From Clostridia bacterium (GTDB lineage: Bacteria; Bacillota; Clostridia; Christensenellales; Aristaeellaceae): a stretch of 8,259 bases of DNA. Numbering within the stretch: the first letter of the stretch is position 1; every line of letters starts with the position of its first letter. Location of the stretch: the NCBI GenBank assembly GCA_030526935.1, contig JAUNBY010000126.1, forward strand, positions 1 to 8,259, written 5' to 3'. Positions 5,994 to 8,259 of the stretch are shown one piece after another. The notes beneath the pieces are model-generated. The model ran no database searches, was not told the origin of the DNA, and was given only the letters and a program-made list of their open reading frames with translations. A program made the position numbers and the translations under genes.

Positions 5994-6692
5994 ATGATAT
6001 TCGACAGAACGATAAGCCTTATAGGGGAGAGGGCGCATCAAAGGCTTCAAAACGCCAGGGTCGCCATATTCGGACTCGGGGGCGTAGGTTCTTACGCTTT
6101 TGAGGCGCTGTGCCGCGCGGGAGTGGGAAGTATGCTCCTCGTGGACTCGGATACCATCGATGAAACCAATATCAACCGCCAGCTTCTGGCGACGTTTGAT
6201 ACCATAGGGCTTTATAAGGCCGACGTCGCAAAAAACCGCGCCATGAGCATAAACCCTCAATGCGCCGTCACGGGCGTAACGGCGTTTGTAGACGATTCAA
6301 ATATATCGGAATTTGATTTAAGCGGTTTAGACTATGTGCTCGACGCCATAGATACGGTGAAGTCCAAGATACTGATTATTGAAGCGGCGACGCGCGCCTG
6401 CGTCCCCGTCATAAGCGCCATGGGCGCCGGAAACAAGCTTGACCCGACGCTTTTCAGGGTTGACGACATTGAAAAAACCAGCGTTTGCCCGCTAGCACGA
6501 GTGATGCGCCGCGAACTTAAAGCGAGGGGTTTGAGCGTCAAGGCGGTTTACTCGACCGAGACGCCGGTAAAGCCCGATAAATCGCGCGTCCCGGCCTCTA
6601 TATCCTTCGTTCCGGCGGCGGCGGGTCTGACAATGGCGGGATACGTGGTAAACGAAATTATAGGAGACGAAAACGCGCGCAGAGCGACGTGA
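5994..6692 (+). CDS. tcdA: tRNA threonylcarbamoyladenosine dehydratase (E1/ThiF-like)
   Basis: TcdA cyclises t6A37 to ct6A in tRNAs that read ANN codons, using ATP. The 232-residue product starts with MIFDRTISLIGERAHQRL. It then has the nucleotide-binding loop FGLGGVGS (26-33), the DSDTIDETNINRQ motif (51-63, with the ATP-contacting Asp, Asn and Arg), DAIDTVKSK (118-125) and AMGAGNKLDPT (142-152). TSVCPLARVMRRELK (162-176) and VYSTETPVKP (185-194) follow, then FVPAAAGLTMAGYVVN. This is the TcdA/CsdL branch of ThiF-like enzymes, in the form with Cys at position 165 common in Clostridia. The frame is open further upstream, but ATG at 5994 is chosen because GGAGG lies at 5983-5987 and homology begins there. 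It has its own promoter, diverges from rhaA and converges on the SpoIIP-like gene. ThiF or MoeB is less likely without thiamin or molybdopterin neighbours. Confidence 0.93.
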   Translation: MIFDRTISLIGERAHQRLQNARVAIFGLGGVGSYAFEALCRAGVGSMLLVDSDTIDETNINRQLLATFDTIGLYKADVAKNRAMSINPQCAVTGVTAFVDDSNISEFDLSGLDYVLDAIDTVKSKILIIEAATRACVPVISAMGAGNKLDPTLFRVDDIEKTSVCPLARVMRRELKARGLSVKAVYSTETPVKPDKSRVPASISFVPAAAGLTMAGYVVNEIIGDENARRAT

Positions 6693-6748
6693 AATCGCCC
6701 TCCGCGCCGAATATCAACGCTCTTATACTGCGGATAAAACATTCGCGG

Positions 6749-6772
6749 CGCGGTTTTCGTACCGCGTGTTTT
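6749..6772. terminator. Likely terminator hairpin between convergent genes
   Basis: CGCGG (6749-6753) pairs with CCGCG (6762-6766) around an 8-nt loop and is followed by TGTTTT on the plus strand, suiting the end of tcdA. A competing, longer-range stem pairs CCGCGCCG (6702-6709) with CGGCGCGG (6746-6753) and is followed by TTTT. On the minus strand the same arms are followed by a TTTT some bases later, so the region could end transcription of the SpoIIP-like gene too. The U-tracts are short. Confidence 0.5.
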
Positions 6773-6785
6773 CCTTAAGCTCTCT

Positions 6786-7859
6786 TTATTCTTTATCCTT
6801 CGGCTTCTTGCCGATGAGGCCGCCGGTTATCTCGCTCACGCCGCGTTTGAGTTTTACGCCCATGCCTTTAAATGTGCCAGTGCCTACGAGGGCATAGATT
6901 ACGGCGGCAAGGAGAGCTATGCCGATTATCCACCCTATGCCCGACCAGGCTGACGAAGTTTCCGACTTTTCGGTTGACTGCGCCTGCGCGGTATCCCCAA
7001 ACAGGACTTCGTTTACGACCTCTGAGACGTATTTGGTTGAAGCGATGGCGCGTTCCTTGTCGATGGTATGCGTTCCAAATTCCAGAAGAAGCGCGCGAGG
7101 ATAAAGTTCCTGATTATAATTGCCTTTGCCTATGTATATGTCCTTTATAAGCTCGGGATATTCCTCGTCGGCGACTGATTTAATCTGCTTGGCGAAGGCG
7201 CGGTTCGCGTCGGCGTTGGCGTTTGAGCGTCCCACGAGAAGCCTTACCATGCTGGCTTCCTCGCCGTTTATCTCCTGCTCGTACTCGTCGGGATCGGGTA
7301 TGCCGTCGCGGTGAAGGTCGAAAAGAGCCGCGGGTTCCATTTTAAGAAGCTCCTCGGCCGTCGAGCGCGAGCGGCGATACGCTCCCGAATCATGCGGCAG
7401 AAAGGTATCCTTGCTGTATTCGACGGTAATTCCCTTTTCCTCGAGCGCCTGTTTGAACGCCTCGCCTACGTCGTAGATGCCGGCGTTCTCCTCGAGGGAC
7501 GCCGCGCCGTCAGTCGGTTCGTAGCTCTCGTCGGAATGTGTCGAGTACATGCATATGAGCTTATTAGGCTCGGTTTCCGCGCGTGCTATGAACGCGAAGG
7601 CTTCAACGCCCGTAGCCGGTTCGTATCCCAGGTACTCCGCGACCGCCGAATCGGACGATACCTCTATCACGCGGTAGAGTTTGTCGTCGCCTGATATGTA
7701 TTCGTCGTCAATTGAAACGGGATAGCTGACGCTTGTAATATAGTTCCCGTCCGTGTCGTTAATGCGATATACAACGCCGTCCGACTCGTAGAAATCCTCC
7801 GCGACGGCTATGCCGCCAAGCGCCGTTGCGAGGGCGAGAAGCGCGATAAGCCTCTTCAT
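6786..7859 (-). CDS. Stage II sporulation protein P-like cell-wall hydrolase with C-terminal membrane anchor
   Basis: SpoIIP is an N-acetylmuramoyl-L-alanine amidase and endopeptidase that thins septal peptidoglycan during forespore engulfment. This 357-residue protein has a signal sequence (1-20, AVA|EDF) and a novel-looking 21-95 segment. The SpoIIP domain is at about 100-288: ICMYSTHSDESY (102-113), DVGEAFKQALEEKGI (130-144), PHDSGAYRRSRSTAEELL, ALFDLHRDGIP (178-188), RLLVGRSNAN, GNYNQELYPRALLLEFGTHT (247-266) and AIAST. His108, His183, Glu260 and His264 are the likely zinc or catalytic residues. A single membrane helix (about 308-326) and a Lys-rich cytosolic tail follow. Ordinary SpoIIP has its anchor at the N-terminus, so this is an unusual arrangement. 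ATG at 7857-7859 overlaps the preceding gene in ATGA, with GAGGGG at 7872-7877. It may be a paralogue rather than the engulfment enzyme itself. Confidence 0.85.
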   Translation of the reverse strand: MKRLIALLALATALGGIAVAEDFYESDGVVYRINDTDGNYITSVSYPVSIDDEYISGDDKLYRVIEVSSDSAVAEYLGYEPATGVEAFAFIARAETEPNKLICMYSTHSDESYEPTDGAASLEENAGIYDVGEAFKQALEEKGITVEYSKDTFLPHDSGAYRRSRSTAEELLKMEPAALFDLHRDGIPDPDEYEQEINGEEASMVRLLVGRSNANADANRAFAKQIKSVADEEYPELIKDIYIGKGNYNQELYPRALLLEFGTHTIDKERAIASTKYVSEVVNEVLFGDTAQAQSTEKSETSSAWSGIGWIIGIALLAAVIYALVGTGTFKGMGVKLKRGVSEITGGLIGKKPKDKE

Positions 7860-8259
7860 TTTCGCTTTTCACCCCTCTCGAATTCTCCGGACGACGCGCC
7901 ACGGGAGACGCGCTCGAGGATCTCTCCTATCAATTCGCTTAACAAAAGCGCTACAAGTCCGGAAATGACTATCACGTCGAAAGCCCCCGCGCCGCCCAGC
8001 ACAAGGCGCTGATCTATTCCGGACCAGGCGTTTATGACGCCCTGCGCTATGTCGGCGAGGGCGACGCCCATTGTACCCGATATAAACGCTCCGCGACGCG
8101 AGCGCCCGAATACGTATCCGACGACGCCGCCCGCCAGTCCGTATACGTAGTTGACGTCAAAGGGCATTGTTTCCGGCTCGTTGGGAAGATAATGCCCCAA
8201 CAGCCATACCGCGACGGCGGTTATAACGACGCCGATTATACTGCGCCATTTCTCCCAGG
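7856..8259 (-). CDS. DUF1614-like integral membrane protein (N-terminus beyond window)
   Basis: The frame is open from the right edge and ends at TGA 7856-7858, giving 133 residues of a truncated gene. An internal TTG at 8198-8200 could be mistaken for a start, but the sequence upstream of it (WEKWRSIIGVV..VWLLG) is in frame and reads as a membrane helix, so the gene continues beyond 8259. The visible part has about four hydrophobic segments, with hallmarks I associate with DUF1614: LPNEPETMPFDVNYVYGL, FGRSRRGAFISGTMGVALAD and LGGAGAFDVIVISGLVALLL. A charged cytosolic tail (GEFERGEKRK) follows. The function of DUF1614 is unknown. The 4-bp overlap with the SpoIIP-like gene argues for co-translation and a shared role, perhaps at the sporulation membrane. 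The family call rests on remembered motifs. Confidence 0.75.
   Translation of the reverse strand, partial: WEKWRSIIGVVITAVAVWLLGHYLPNEPETMPFDVNYVYGLAGGVVGYVFGRSRRGAFISGTMGVALADIAQGVINAWSGIDQRLVLGGAGAFDVIVISGLVALLLSELIGEILERVSRGASSGEFERGEKRK

Noticed and set aside
8198..8200. TTG as the start of the DUF1614-like gene
   Set aside because: The frame stays open to the window edge and the upstream residues complete a membrane helix, so the gene is truncated by the window rather than starting here.

Overview
The window looks like chromosomal DNA from an endospore-forming, probably anaerobic Firmicute (Clostridia or relative), possibly an uncultured gut or environmental lineage. The basis is a SpoIIP-type sporulation hydrolase beside a DUF1614-like membrane protein, purine-rich Shine-Dalgarno sites (GGAGG), sigma-A-like promoters, frequent ATA isoleucine codons and tight operons with 4-bp ATGA overlaps. 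Nothing in the sequence fixes the genus. There are no tRNA or rRNA genes, CRISPR arrays, transposases or phage genes.

Layout. (1) 1-1587, minus strand: two genes for secreted proteins. The upstream gene is a signal-peptide alpha/beta hydrolase (GHSMG nucleophile elbow, TTG start). The downstream gene is cut by the left edge and carries a signal peptide plus an esterase-type N-terminal E-set domain. A good promoter lies at 1687-1716, with an 18-bp near-perfect palindrome just after the predicted transcription start. (2) 1606-2077: an AT-rich stretch with no convincing gene apart from that promoter and leader. (3) 2078-5865, minus strand: a compact four-gene operon, rhaA (L-rhamnose isomerase), HAD phosphatase, rarA (AAA+ replication-repair ATPase) and an AzoR-like flavin oxidoreductase. 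All junctions overlap or are 2 bp apart. (4) 5866-5993: a divergent promoter region serving the rhaA operon (minus) and tcdA (plus). (5) 5994-6692, plus strand: tcdA, a tRNA ct6A dehydratase. (6) 6693-6785: a convergent intergenic region with GC-rich hairpins. (7) 6786-8259, minus strand: a SpoIIP-like amidase with an unusual C-terminal membrane anchor, overlapped by 4 bp with the end of a DUF1614-like membrane protein gene that runs off the right edge.

How they work together. The left pair probably acts outside the cell on ester-linked substrates. The rhaA operon mixes sugar isomerisation, a small-molecule phosphatase, replication-fork maintenance and a quinone/azo reductase. No rhamnulose kinase or aldolase is present here, so it is not a self-contained rhamnose pathway. 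The right pair is probably linked to sporulation. No wholly new system can be demonstrated. The points most worth checking are the palindromic operator candidate, the re-ordered SpoIIP architecture with its DUF1614 partner, and the mixed rhaA-rarA operon.
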